A stretch of 64,000 bases of DNA from Mortierella sp. BCC40632 (Eukaryota > Mortierellomycota > Mortierellomycetes > Mortierellales > Mortierellaceae), in NCBI GenBank assembly GCA_011634665.1, contig WAEK01000019.1, positions 124,001-188,000 on the forward strand, written 5' to 3'. Each line of letters begins with the position of its first letter. Position 1 is the stretch's first letter. Made by a program: the position numbers and the translations under genes. The notes beneath the pieces were generated by a model. The model made no database searches. It worked only from the letters and a program-made list of their open reading frames with translations, and had not been told where the DNA came from. Positions 1-9,262 of the stretch are shown here, piece after piece.

Positions 1-1206
1 AAAAACTGCCACGGCTCTAGCTCTGGGTTGTGGTTGAAGAGAAGGAGAAGGAAAAGGAAACGAGCCAGAAACTCGAGTTCAACACGGTGGCGTACAAGTC
101 TGTTCGCCTCAGCCTCGGTATCGAGCAGATTGTGTGTCTGGACAATGCTCGCGTACATTTCTTCGACGTTTTTAGCAAGCCGGGCGAAATTTGGGTCCTC
201 GAACTCTGGGGAGATGGTGGGCCTGGTAGAATGACATACGCAGTAGACAACAAAATGCTTGGTGGCCAGATCAAGGACGGTAGCCGTCTTTCCTGAGCCA
301 GACGGGGCAACCATGGCGACCACACGGTGGCCACTGGATTTACCGATGTCGTCCTCGACAATAGAACACAAAGTCGCCTTGCCGTCACTCGCTTTTGCCT
401 GCTTGCCCAACTCAAGTCCCAGCATCGCCAATTTGATATCTTTTGCTGTGGTGTGATATGGTAGAGTCCTCTTGAAAAAGGGTCCAAGTCGTTCCTTCTG
501 GAAAGTCTCGACATCCCTTGGGTTGATAGTTTGATGGACAAAGTGATGCTGGGTGCCGCTGAGTATGATCTCCAGTTCTTGTTCAATGCGATCCTGTGGA
601 ACGGAGATACACTGAATTGGAGAAGCTAAGTCAATGAAAGGGTATGGAAAGAATTAAGTGAGAATTAGAGAAAGAAATAACTCAATGAAAACTCATAAAA
701 CATTTTGATCAAACTCACTTGGACGAGATTCATGGGAGCCAGGAACAGTTGTGAATGAACGAGGGGGTACAGGTGCATGCATCACTAATGGATGAAGAGA
801 AAGAGAAAATAAAGTTAGTGCGTGAACAAGCTCATTCCGTCCAAGAACAATCAGTCAGAAAACGCGTCTCATTACCTTGAGGAGGAGGGCGCTGGACAAT
901 GATATGAATTGTCTTCTTGGGAGGTGCCTCTGGAAAGACATCAGCAATGTCGTCTGTCTCATCGAGCTCCTCTTTAGACAGAACATCAGCAAGCCAGAGC
1001 TCTTTGCGGTCATTCTTTGGCAGAACAGGAATAGAGACACGCCAAAGAGAGAGATTGTCAGCATCAATGTCCTGGAAGCCGATTTGCTTCTCGTCCTTGA
1101 TGAGTCTCTTGAGTTCACCGATTGTTTTGGAGGAGTCAATCGCGACTGGAAATGCAGTCTTCTCTCCATCCACGAGGCAGAACAGGGTCAAGTGTTTGTC
1201 GGTCAT
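1..1206 (-). CDS. Crinkler (CRN) family protein with P-loop, 3'-incomplete
   Basis: Partial gene; the C-terminus lies beyond the left edge. Visible exons are 876-1206, 719-784 and 1-625, joined in phase across GT-AG introns (phase 1 at both junctions). The first exon reads as a CRN N-terminal ubiquitin-like header: it opens with LTLFCLVDGE after MTDKH and continues through a DADNLSLWRVSIP segment. The second exon is Pro-rich. The third starts SPIQCISVPQDRIEQEL and carries a Walker A motif APSGSGKT at about 295-318, matching the NTPase half of many CRN proteins. An upstream in-frame ATG at 1219-1221 exists, but 1204-1206 gives the usual CRN start. CRN proteins are modular, often nucleus-targeted effectors or conflict proteins in oomycetes and early fungi; no secretion signal is visible here. 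Family assignment is firm; the function of this copy is unknown. Confidence 0.85.
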
Positions 1207-1823
1207 GGTGTTGTGAAGCATCCGTGAAAAGAAGGGGATGTGGAAAAGAATGTAGGAGATGTAGAGAAAGCGAGGAATGAAAGAAAAGAGAAAAGGATGG
1301 GATTAAAAAGGAACAGGAAGAAGGGATGGAAAGGCGTGAGAACGGTGGCAAAGACGATGCAAAAGTGGAAATGGTGGCAAAAAGAAAGAGAGTAAAAGAC
1401 AAACGAGAAAGTAAAGTCAAAAGAGAGCGTGGAAGCGGTAAAAGCAAGAGAGGAAAGGAGAGGAAAGGAGTGAGGAGAGTGACATTTCAAAGAAACATGG
1501 AAAGAGAGAGTGCATGGAAGAGACAGAGAAAGAGGGGAGCTGCGTTGATGGAGCTGTGTGGGAATGAGATGTAGCTACTGCAGTAATCAGGAAGACTCTT
1601 TGATGATCAATCCATCCCATCCACACACACACACGCACACACACACACACTCTCTCTCTCTCTCTTTCTTCTATTCGCCTCCTCCCTTGTCCACGTGGTA
1701 TGAGACGTAACCACAGCGTATCCCTTCGTGTGTCGCAGGTCACGTTTCCCCGCAGAATTGGACGCAAATTTGCTTCCAAAACAGACGAAGGGATACTTCG
1801 CATACTTCGAATGGTTTTAAATG
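1207..1823. other. Upstream region of the CRN gene with (CA)n/(CT)n tract
   Basis: No gene is supported here. From 1240 to 1520 the plus strand is strongly purine-rich, which makes several overlapping low-complexity reading frames. At 1621-1670 there is a CA microsatellite followed by a CT run. This could be promoter sequence of the minus-strand CRN gene. Confidence 0.6.
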
Positions 1824-1935
1824 TGATACGGCCGTGTGTTTATTGCCTGCTAGCAAGTTTAGAGATTTTTTTTTTTTTTTTTTTTTTACATAAATAATTT
1901 TTTTCCTATGTGCGTTGCTTCTTTCCCTTGGCCGT
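1824..1935 (+). repeat. Left inverted terminal repeat of DIRS-like element
   Basis: About 112 bases, including a poly-T run, whose reverse complement recurs at 3601-3714. Shared landmarks are the segments around gccgtgtgtttattgcc and ctagcaagtttagag, and the stretch after the T-run. A diverged copy lies at 9212-9262. Confidence 0.8.
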
Positions 1936-1980
1936 TTTTCTTGCTTGCTGGTGAATACCGCGCTTTACGTTCCCGCAACC

Positions 1981-2523
1981 ATGGATTCCAACAGCAACAC
2001 TCCCCCACTTGACAACAACCTCCTACGACAAATCCTCCAACAACTCCAACTCTCCGCCCCTGATCAACAACATGAAACCATGAGCATCGACGACAAAGAA
2101 GCTGACACCTTCACACGCGACCGCCGCGACTGGGTCCCCTCCGATGACTTCATCGAGGACTACGCCCCCACACCTTTACACAACGTCGAATGGATCCTCC
2201 CGAGAGAGGACAAGACCGCGATATGGGACGCTGCTCCCAAGAGAAAGGGGATCAGTTTCGATGCCCCTGACATTCCCCCCGTGCTCTACCAAAAACTCTC
2301 CAAAAAGAGTAGGCTCGCGGATAAGGACCTCGCCAAGATTGGCACTAAGGCTGCAATGGTCTCCCGCCCCCTGGACTACCTGGCTTCTAGGATCTGGCGG
2401 ATCCAGGACAAGCTAGACGATGACACATATCAAGAATTGCTCCTACTGTCAACTATGACAAGGACTTTGGTCAGTGACTTCCATAAACACAGTTTCTCAA
2501 CTGTCGAATCGAGTCGAATATGA
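1981..2523 (+). pseudogene. DIRS ORF1 (gag-like) fragment
   Basis: An ATG in good context (accATGg) at 1981 opens a frame starting just inside the left terminal repeat. It holds a charged, Leu-rich N-terminal segment (NNLLRQILQQLQL), then RDRRDWVPSDDF, a proline-rich middle and KKSRLADKDLAKIG, a layout that resembles ORF1 of fungal DIRS/Ngaro-type elements. Coding similarity fades at about residue 165, where the sequence passes into AT-rich TTCGA repeats, so the last residues are not original. I infer truncation by a later insertion. No zinc knuckle is visible. The family call rests on position and general resemblance. Confidence 0.55.
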
Positions 2524-3010
2524 GGATCATTCGAATCCGATTCAATTTTGTCAAGTCGAATATCGAATACATTCAACACCCTATAAGTCGGATGGAACTT
2601 TTATCCGATTCGACATCCATCCGACTCTGTTTTATTCGATTCGACTTCTATTCGATTCGACTCGCATCCGATCATTACCTGACCCGACTTTTATTCGATC
2701 CGACTTTTATTCGATCCGACTTTTATTCGATCCGACTTTCATTCGATCCGACTTGCATTCGATCCGACTTTTATTCGATCCGATTTTCATTCGACTTTCA
2801 TCCGACTTTCATTCGACTTTCATTCGACTTTCATTCGACTTTCATTCGACTTTCATTCGACCTATATCCGACTTTCATTCGACTTTCATTCGACCTATAT
2901 CCGACTTTCATTCGACTTTCATTCGACCTGTATCCGACTTTCATTCGACTTTCATTCGACCTATATCCGACTTTCATTCGACTTTCAATCAACCTTCAGT
3001 CCACCTGCCT
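2500..3010. repeat. Satellite-like array of ATTCGAC-containing units
   Basis: About 500 bases built from short imperfect repeats. Early units are of the type TTTTATTCGATCCGAC, later units ATTCGACTTTC (11 bp) with interspersed CTATATCCGAC units. The array is open in two plus frames only because the unit lacks stops, so those frames should not be read as genes. It directly precedes the 3' end of a hAT transposase fragment and may be a subterminal repeat region of that transposon (inference). Confidence 0.75.
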
Positions 3011-3168
3011 CTTTCGATATGATATTTACCCCTCTAAGTGTCAAGTCGATGGATTACCTAAGGTACTCAATTTGGCTGATATCCATTCATTTTGATATAA
3101 TACGGTATTTATTTCCTTTTTTCACTACAGTTTGCCTGACAATCACTGTCATGGATAAAATATGTTCT

Positions 3169-3425
3169 TTACTTATCAATATCATCACTGCTGCCGCTGC
3201 TTTTGCCATTGATGTAGTCAAACCAAGAGTCAAGAAGCATCTGCTCCTTGATTTTGGGTGGTGTAAGCCGATTCCTTGTATAGGGCATTAGTGAGCGAGC
3301 TTTCGAAAAACTTCTCTCCGATGGTGCGGATGTTGCCGGGATGGCATAAAAGTCTCTCGCCATGGCTGACAACTTTGGGTACGAGTCGTGGTTCTTTTTC
3401 CAATACACAGATGGTATCTCCCTAT
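3169..3425 (-). pseudogene. hAT transposase C-terminal fragment
   Basis: The frame encodes the hAT C-terminal dimerisation domain: it begins near YWKKNHDSYPKLS, continues with ARDFYAIPATSAPSERSFS and ends after LDSWFDYINGKS. The SAPSERSFS core with following RNRL is diagnostic of hAT transposases. Upstream the frame hits a stop near 3427 and neither the catalytic DDE region nor the BED finger is present, so it is a dead remnant of about 80 codons. It lies inside the DIRS-like element on the opposite strand. Confidence 0.8.
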
Positions 3426-3495
3426 AACAGCAACGAGGTTTGAGAATAAACTGCCCTTTATTATGAGGGAGAGAGGAGGTGTATTCGAAGGGTTG

Positions 3496-3565
3496 GATGA
3501 GCCTGCGTAAGCAGGCGAAATCTAACCCGAGGTATACAAGTATACGAAGAATGAGAATAAAGGTG
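3496..3565 (+). repeat. Internal complementary repeat (ICR) of DIRS-like element
   Basis: 70 bases matching the reverse complement of 3712-3781 with two mismatches. It contains the near-palindrome tatacaagtata and the segment tctaacccgagg. A diverged plus-strand copy is at 9141-9215. Confidence 0.8.
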
Positions 3566-3600
3566 CCCGCCCTCCCACTCCCTATGGTCCAAGCAAATCA

Positions 3601-3781
3601 ACGGCCAAGGGAAAGAAGCAAAGCACATAGGAAAAAATTTATTTATGTAAAAAAAAAAATAATAATAATAATCTCTAAACTTGCTAGCAGGCAATAAACA
3701 CACGGCCGTATCACCTTTATTCCCATTCTTCGTATACTTGTATACCTCGGGTTAGATTTCGCTTGCTTACGCAGGCTCATC
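3601..3781 (-). repeat. Right inverted terminal repeat of DIRS-like element
   Basis: Composite of 3601-3714 (reverse complement of 1824-1935) and 3712-3781 (reverse complement of 3496-3565). The A-run at 3650-3672 has become an (AAT)n-like tract in this copy. Confidence 0.8.
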
Positions 3782-3929
3782 TGTGTGGGTTGTGTAGGGT
3801 AAGTGTAATATCAGCGGTGAGGTATTAACAAGTAAGAAAGGTGGTGTTCTTTATTACAACTTCCTTGGTTAAATAAAAAAGGTAAAAAGCCTCTAGTCAG
3901 ATCTATCACCTGACTAGATAAAAACCTGT
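3782..3929. other. AT-rich spacer with a perfect 8-bp hairpin
   Basis: No coding signal. Positions 3893-3900 (CTAGTCAG) and 3910-3917 (CTGACTAG) form a perfect stem around a 9-base loop. It sits between two DIRS relics and may be transposon end sequence. Confidence 0.5.
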
Positions 3930-3939
3930 GGGAGGAGAG

Positions 3940-4750
3940 CGATCCACAACAGGTGGATTGAAGGCTTACAATCGTGGAACGGCCTCACTTGGATCCAACA
4001 ACCTCCCCAAGCGGAGATCTACACCGATGCCTCGGATACGGGATGGGGGATCGTCCATGGACAGAAAACCATCTCAGGATTATGAGACAGACAGCTGATG
4101 GAGACTCACATCAACTTGAAAGAGTTAATGGTGATTTGGTACACAGTGGCACACCCTCAATTCCAAGGGAAGAGATTAATGATTTATTGCGACAACACAA
4201 CGACTATTGCATACGTGAACAAGTTTGGAGGGACGAGATCACCAGAGCTGATGAAGCTAGCAGACAGGATTTGGTCTCATTGCTTGGCGACGGGAACCAC
4301 AATCTCCACAGCATTCGTCCCCTCATTACTCAACCCTGCCGATCCACCCAGTCGACAATTGCAGAAGCAACTAGAATGGAGTATCAGTCCCGAAGCATTC
4401 CAGACACTGGACGACAAGTGGGGACCCCACCACATAGATCTCTTCGCCTCGAAACACAACGCAAAGCTGAAGAACTACATGTCATGGAAAATCGAGAAGG
4501 AAACAGTGGCACAGGACGCCATGCAACAGGAGTGGAAAGGACAAGGCAGACTCTATGTCTGTCCTCCATGGAATTTGATCCCGCTGATTCTAGCGAGGAT
4601 TCAGAAGGAGGGCCTGAAAGCGACATTGATAACTCCGAACTGGACAGGCGCCATCTGGTATCCAACAGTGAAGATGATGACATCAGAACCACCAATTCAT
4701 CTACATCGCTCCGCCGTTCAGGACGCCTTCAAAAAGACCCCGGGATCCTA
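3940..4750 (+). pseudogene. DIRS RNase H / C-terminal ORF2 fragment
   Basis: The frame reads LQSWNGLTW, then EIYTDASDTGWGIVHG, METHINLKELMVIWY and IYCDNTTTIAYVNK: the RNase H fold of DIRS elements with D, E, D catalytic positions (YTDAS, NLKEL, YCDNT). A TGA at 4083-4085 interrupts it exactly where the family usually has Trp (GLW before the METHIN segment), a probable TGG to TGA change. After RNase H the frame continues through LNPADPPSRQ, HIDLFASKHNAKL and YVCPPWNLIP to about 4750, typical for the tail of DIRS ORF2. The upstream reverse transcriptase is absent, so the gene is non-functional. Confidence 0.8.
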
Positions 4751-4779
4751 GAGAAGAACCCAGCTTGGTCCTTGATCGC

Positions 4780-5775
4780 ATGGAACATAAACGGCGCAAG
4801 ACCCTGTCAATGAAAGGATACGACAACTCCGTAGTCAACATTCTGAGAGACGCGGAGACGGAAAGGCTCAAACGCAAACGTTACAGTCATATTCAGAAGT
4901 CGTTCATACAATGGTGTGAGGATAAGAGTGTAGACCCCACACTTCCCAACCCAGCGATGGTCCTCAATTTTCTTGCTTGGGGACACACCACCAAAGGATG
5001 GAAAGCGACTACAATATCAGCCTATCGAGCCCAGCTCACGGGACTCTATGAAGACACCTCACTTTTCCAACAGGACAGCTACTTCTCCAGCTTCTTCCAA
5101 GTTCTACGCGCAAACGAAGTAGATTCAAACAAGGAGATGGACTTAGACAATACGCCGATCTTGGATTATTTTCGGTCACTACCGCCAAACAAAAATGTAT
5201 CAGCAGAGATCCTCACACAGAAATTATGTTGGTCACTGGGTATGTGCGCATTCCTCCGCCCTAGCGACATCGAGCGTATTGATCTGGATGAGTGCCAAAT
5301 AGAGAACACGTTTGTGAAACTGCTCGTCCTTCGTCCCAAAGAAAAGTCAAACGGAATTCACAAAAACAAATATGTGATCCTTAAAGCGCTGCAATCGGAT
5401 CCCGCCCTTTGTCCAGTCAAGACGTTCAAGGCTTATGTGTCACGGTTCACAAAGGACCGCCTATCAGTTCCGCATCCGACCCAGCCCTCCTTAATGTACA
5501 ATCCACTGGTACGACACGTCAAGTATCACGAGATGGGTGTTTCAGCACAGCGCATCGGAAAACACATCAAGGCGGTCATGTCAAAGCTACAATTACCACC
5601 AGGAGCAAGGGTACCAAAGGCCAGAGCCGCAGGATCTACACAAGCGGCGAGGAAAGGAGCTGACATCAACGACATTGTCACTCAAGGCAATTGGTCTTCT
5701 TCAGCGATGTTCTCCAAGTTTTATCGCATGTCGAGCAAGACGAAATCAAACTTTACGAAAATGGTATTGGGCTGA
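4780..5775 (+). CDS. DIRS-type tyrosine recombinase
   Basis: An open 331-residue frame from ATG 4780 to TGA 5775. The N-terminal half is the SAM-like core-binding part (HIQKSFIQWCEDKSVDP, AMVLNFLAWGH, TISAYRAQLTGL). The catalytic half shows CAFLRPSDIERI (first Arg), the segment ending KARAAGSTQAARKGADIND, then IVTQGNWSSSAMFSKFYR with the terminal Tyr. This arrangement is characteristic of the YR integrases of DIRS elements, which integrate circular cDNA without target duplication. The classical HxxR box is modified (KAR), as often in this group. No internal stop is seen, so it could still be expressed, but its partner RT is gone. It overlaps the end of the RNase H frame by position, as in intact elements. 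Confidence 0.85.
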   Translation: MEHKRRKTLSMKGYDNSVVNILRDAETERLKRKRYSHIQKSFIQWCEDKSVDPTLPNPAMVLNFLAWGHTTKGWKATTISAYRAQLTGLYEDTSLFQQDSYFSSFFQVLRANEVDSNKEMDLDNTPILDYFRSLPPNKNVSAEILTQKLCWSLGMCAFLRPSDIERIDLDECQIENTFVKLLVLRPKEKSNGIHKNKYVILKALQSDPALCPVKTFKAYVSRFTKDRLSVPHPTQPSLMYNPLVRHVKYHEMGVSAQRIGKHIKAVMSKLQLPPGARVPKARAAGSTQAARKGADINDIVTQGNWSSSAMFSKFYRMSSKTKSNFTKMVLG

Positions 5776-5788
5776 TTACTCTGAATCC

Positions 5789-5886
5789 ACAGTAAAGGGG
5801 TCGCTGGCTCTATGAAGGATAATGCAGGACTAAGACGACAAAGGAAGTCTTATGTCCATTATCCGAGCCAGCGACCCCTTTACTGT
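5789..5886. repeat. Short direct end repeat plus inverted ICR copy
   Basis: Positions 5789-5810 match the first 22 bases of the 64-bp terminal repeat at 6032-6095; 5823-5886 is its perfect reverse complement. Together they make a partial palindrome just after the recombinase stop codon. Confidence 0.9.
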
Positions 5887-6031
5887 CCCACCCTCTCCTC
5901 CCTTTTATCTGTTCACCATACTCGCGAAAGAAAGATGGGGTTCAGAGTCAGCCAAGGAGAGAGGGTTATCTAGCTAGTATTTTCTTTATTTTATCTGTAT
6001 CTCGAGTGGAAATAAATGAAAGAAGGATTAC

Positions 6032-6095
6032 ACAGTAAAGGGGTCGCTGGCTCGGATAATGGACATAAGACTTCCTTTGTCGTCTTAGTCCTGCA
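6032..6095 (+). repeat. Right terminal repeat of the second DIRS element
   Basis: 64 bases beginning acagtaaaggggtcgctggc, identical to the reverse complement of 5823-5886. A possible AATAAA signal (6010-6015) lies just before it. Confidence 0.85.
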
Positions 6096-7132
6096 GAGGT
6101 CACTGGACTATCCCAGAAAAATTATGACCTGAAAAAAAAAAGTAGGATCCCTTCCGCTTTGCAAGATTTGGCGAAGCTTTCTTAGATGATAGGTTTAAGG
6201 TTACTCCACTTCTCCTAATGTTATTTTCCAATAGCACGTTCATGTGTCTTACTGTGAAGGCAAAGGGTGTATTCCTTCTTTAATTCTTCTGACCCGAGCA
6301 AATCCGCGGGTAGATTCTGTTGATGGGATGAGGCGAGTAGTCAAAAACGTGGAACCAATCGACTCTCTATTGTGACTCGGGTAAAAAAGAGCATTCGATA
6401 GGGCAAGGCAGGAGAACCTCCAGCAAACCAGACTGCAATACTGATTTCTTGCGTGTGCGTTCTGCGTCCTTGGTTCACGGGTTCTCCTCAACACTGCTAT
6501 ATTTTTAGTCTTACTGGGACAACAACAAACAAGCAAGCAACGGTAATCGAAGATGGAAGGCATGAGAGTGAGAGTAAAAGAGGCGATAGAGCTAGATACA
6601 GAAGAGAAGAGGAAAAAGAGATGCATTGTGAATCAAATTTTTTTGTGTAAGCAAGTGACCTGCTTGGGTCTCATGAACATTTTGAGCATTCCCCGCCAGG
6701 AGGACAATCGGGCAAGGACCAATAATGTCATATCAGGTACATCTGAGTGATCGCGCTTGAGGTGTTCCTGTTCTACCTCCCGCAAATCTACCAACGCGAT
6801 CCAAAGAAATGTTTGCACAAAATATCGCTGCCCCTGAGGTGCGCGGTGTGGTATGCATGCTGCGGCAGAGATTGCATGGAAAAAATACAGTCGCCTTTTC
6901 TGTAGTCGTCTCCCATGTGCATTCCTCTCAGCTGCATTGGATTTCCATAACATGCCTGGATCGTTTCTAGCATGGACAAACACGCGTGGACGAATAAAAT
7001 TCGAAGAAAAACGCAATGATTCAATAATGAAGATACAAGTCCATAAGTTAGACCTGTGAGAAAAAAAAAAAAAAAAAAAAAAAAAAGAAGTCGAAAGGAT
7101 GAGTCTGGGCTACACACAACAGATTCATACGA
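6096..7132. other. Intergenic, no gene seen
   Basis: Several short reading frames on both strands lack recognisable content. Ends with an A-run at 7059-7085 upstream of the TATA box of the next gene. Confidence 0.6.
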
Positions 7133-7141
7133 CATATAAAG
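7133..7141 (+). promoter_or_regulatory. TATA box
   Basis: catataaag, about 180 bases before the ATG at 7315. Most of that distance is a 5' leader containing an intron (7221-7312, GTAAGT donor, CTAAG acceptor). Confidence 0.5.
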
Positions 7142-7314
7142 AGCTGGACCTGACCCACAAATTGTCGCTCTCAAACAGCACATCGCTCAAGCCTTTACCT
7201 TACACTCACCGCACCTCCAAGTAAGTGATAAGAAGACTGATAGGCCTCTCTGCCTTTCATTCTGTAGTCACCTGACCCTGTTATATCTTTTCTTTCCTCC
7301 TCTATTTCTAAGCC

Positions 7315-7851
7315 ATGGTTCGCGTCTTTCTCGTCATGTCCTTGCTTGCCATTCAGGCGACCATTGTCCATGCCCTCAAGGATGGATATTACGAAATCTC
7401 CGATCCCCACGAAAACCAGTTCTTGGCCATTCAGTATAGTCCACACGGCCCTAGAACTCCTGATCTTCCTCTGAGCGTACTGAACCCCCCTTTAGCGACT
7501 AGGTGGTTTGTCCAACGTAAAGTCGGCGATCGTTACATCATCACCGAGGCATATGATACCCTCACCAAGTATAAGATCGTTCCGGAAGGGGATAATGTGA
7601 TTGTGAGCGCACAGAAGTCTCCTCAGGAGTGGTTAATCACCTCCACTAGCGAGAACTCTTACACGATCAAGCATACGATCAAGGACAAAACATTCACTCG
7701 CTTTGCCCGCGATTCTCGCTACCCTGTGACCCTCGAGCCTGCTAATGGCTCAGAGGACCAGCGCTGGGTATTTAAGTCTATTCGCTACTATAGCAACGAA
7801 CGCGGTTACAGGGGCTCTCAAAACCGTCTCTGTGTGCAGCAAGACTGGTGA
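7315..7851 (+). CDS. Secreted beta-trefoil-like protein
   Basis: A 178-residue intronless ORF with a clear signal peptide (MVRVFLVMSLLAIQATIVHA, cleavage near residue 20). The mature part begins LKDGYYEISDPHENQFL and shows three pseudo-repeats ending in Trp plus hydrophobic residues (RWFVQRK, EWLITST, RWVFKSI), as expected for the three lobes of a beta-trefoil. This pattern resembles ricin-B lectins and fungal protease inhibitors of the I66/I48 type; the sequence does not decide between lectin and inhibitor. The ATG follows an intron in the 5' leader (7221-7312) and a TATA box at 7133. Only two cysteines are present, one in the extreme tail. The last 20 residues are polar and not part of the fold. 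Confidence 0.7.
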   Translation: MVRVFLVMSLLAIQATIVHALKDGYYEISDPHENQFLAIQYSPHGPRTPDLPLSVLNPPLATRWFVQRKVGDRYIITEAYDTLTKYKIVPEGDNVIVSAQKSPQEWLITSTSENSYTIKHTIKDKTFTRFARDSRYPVTLEPANGSEDQRWVFKSIRYYSNERGYRGSQNRLCVQQDW

Positions 7852-9140
7852 ATATGAGTCTAGGATAGTTTCGCTGGTTGTGCACAACAGCTCATTATTT
7901 TCCCAGCTTTGCTGGCTAAACTGAAATCCCTAGAAGGAAACCACAATACAACTATATATATATATATATTAGTTCTTTCGAGTGATACAAGGATAGTATG
8001 ATGTCCATTGCTGATAGGAGGGATTCCACTCCTGAGGAGTTGTTGCAAGCCTGTACAGAATTTATCTAGTAATTGTAGAAAATGCAATACAATAGGCAAA
8101 GATTTATGGGGTGCGTACGTTTGTGTGGGAAAGTTCAAGACTTCCAGGAGGAGACTGAGTACCTTCAGATCTGTACGTTCTACAAGGGAATGGTGGGCTA
8201 GGCTACTAAACCCATCATTTGGTGGTATTGATCTTTCCGAGGACTACGACACAGATCACTGACTGCAAGGTGAGATCGGCATGAATATGAATCACTACCA
8301 TAACGCAGGATCCTACATTGCTAAGACAAATCACCAATGAATGACAATGTCAAATTGCCTGAGTACTAGATCGGGAGCAAATCTGCCAGACATAACTTCT
8401 TTGTACAATGTTTGTTATCGACCATATTTGAACTGAAATAAGGTAGTTAGCTGGGGATGCACCCGGAGGAACTAATTGCCTTACATTTCTTTTCTTTAGA
8501 ATTTTGACTACATGAGATAATGGTAGCATTGACGTGAAGAATTGCGCATGGTAAGCTAGTCAGATGTCTTTAAAAGCGCAAGGTAACAACAGCAACATGG
8601 ACAAATCAATAAAGGCGGTGCTTAGGGGAATTCGAGCAATTATCACTGGGAGTGTATTAATTAAGGAATGAGACTGTAAGCCTTTCAGGTGAACCGTCTA
8701 CTGGTATAGCCATTTAAACGGGCAAGAATGCATCAGAATGGTAAAGTCCATTCCATAGCTTAGGAGTGGGATCTGCCAAAAGTAAACGAAAGAGATATTA
8801 ATAACTCACTTCCTGTCGGGGTTACTTTGTGTGCTTCGGCCGCTAGGAGAAGGGGGCGCTGGATTCAGCGCAATTGATGACCAACGACAAAAGGAAAGAA
8901 AGAAAGAAAGAAAAGACAGCTAGAGGTGATAGGAAGGTGAGCCGTGCAAGTGAAAAGAAGCGGAGTTGGTATAAGTGGGACATCCCGTGCTCTTGGACAA
9001 AGCAAGGACAGAGTTTCATGCTTCCAAAGACTACTCGTGACCTATGGGCAAACAAATGGTATCAGACTACCTCACTACATACATTGGTACTCCCAGCGCT
9101 ACAGGATTCCTGTACATTAATGAGGCAATCGAAGGATTAG
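7852..9140. other. Intergenic, no gene seen
   Basis: AT-rich sequence with a short (TA)n run at 7955-7969. No frame with recognisable content. Confidence 0.55.
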
Positions 9141-9262
9141 ATGAGTCCTGCGAATTCAGGTGATTTCTAATTGGAGGTAGATGAGAATACGAAGAATGGG
9201 AGTAAAGGTGATATGGACGTATCTTCTTTGCCTGCTAGCAAGTCTAGAGATTACATTTTTTT
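9141..9262 (+). repeat. Diverged solo DIRS terminal repeat
   Basis: Reads as the outer part (gatgag...tacgaagaatggg..taaaggtgata, like 3496-3565) followed directly by the inner part (tttgcctgctagcaagtctagagat, like 1840-1864). It has the order expected for a complete left terminal repeat, with many substitutions. Confidence 0.65.

Larger units (their letters stand above)
1824..3781 (+). mobile_element. DIRS-like retroelement, degenerate, with nested insertion
   Basis: The element is bounded by inverted repeats: 1824-1935 on the left and 3601-3714 on the right are reverse complements apart from homopolymer length. Beyond the right arm, 3712-3781 is the reverse complement of 3496-3565 (70 bp, 2 mismatches). 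An inverted terminal repeat whose outer end is complemented by an internal repeat near the right end is the hallmark of DIRS elements (ITR plus internal complementary region). Only an ORF1/gag-like frame survives between them; reverse transcriptase, RNase H and recombinase are absent. The interior is interrupted by a satellite-like array and a hAT transposase tail. The matching outer repeat is not visible to the left of 1824, so the left ITR looks truncated. Confidence 0.65.
3930..6095 (+). mobile_element. Second DIRS-like retroelement, 5'-truncated
   Basis: Retains the RNase H end of ORF2, an open tyrosine recombinase ORF, and a right end with complementary repeats (5823-5886 inverted relative to 6032-6095, 64 of 64 bases identical). 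ORF1, reverse transcriptase and the left terminal repeat are missing. Its terminal repeat differs from that of the element at 1824-3781, so two DIRS families are present side by side. Confidence 0.75.

Noticed and set aside
17..586. Minus-strand 189-codon frame
   Set aside because: It is shifted relative to the P-loop-bearing CRN frame, which covers the same bases and continues to the window edge.
2474..3095. Two overlapping plus-strand frames rich in FIRxxF repeats
   Set aside because: They are translations of the short ATTCGAC-type DNA repeats; both frames stay open because the unit has no stop codon.
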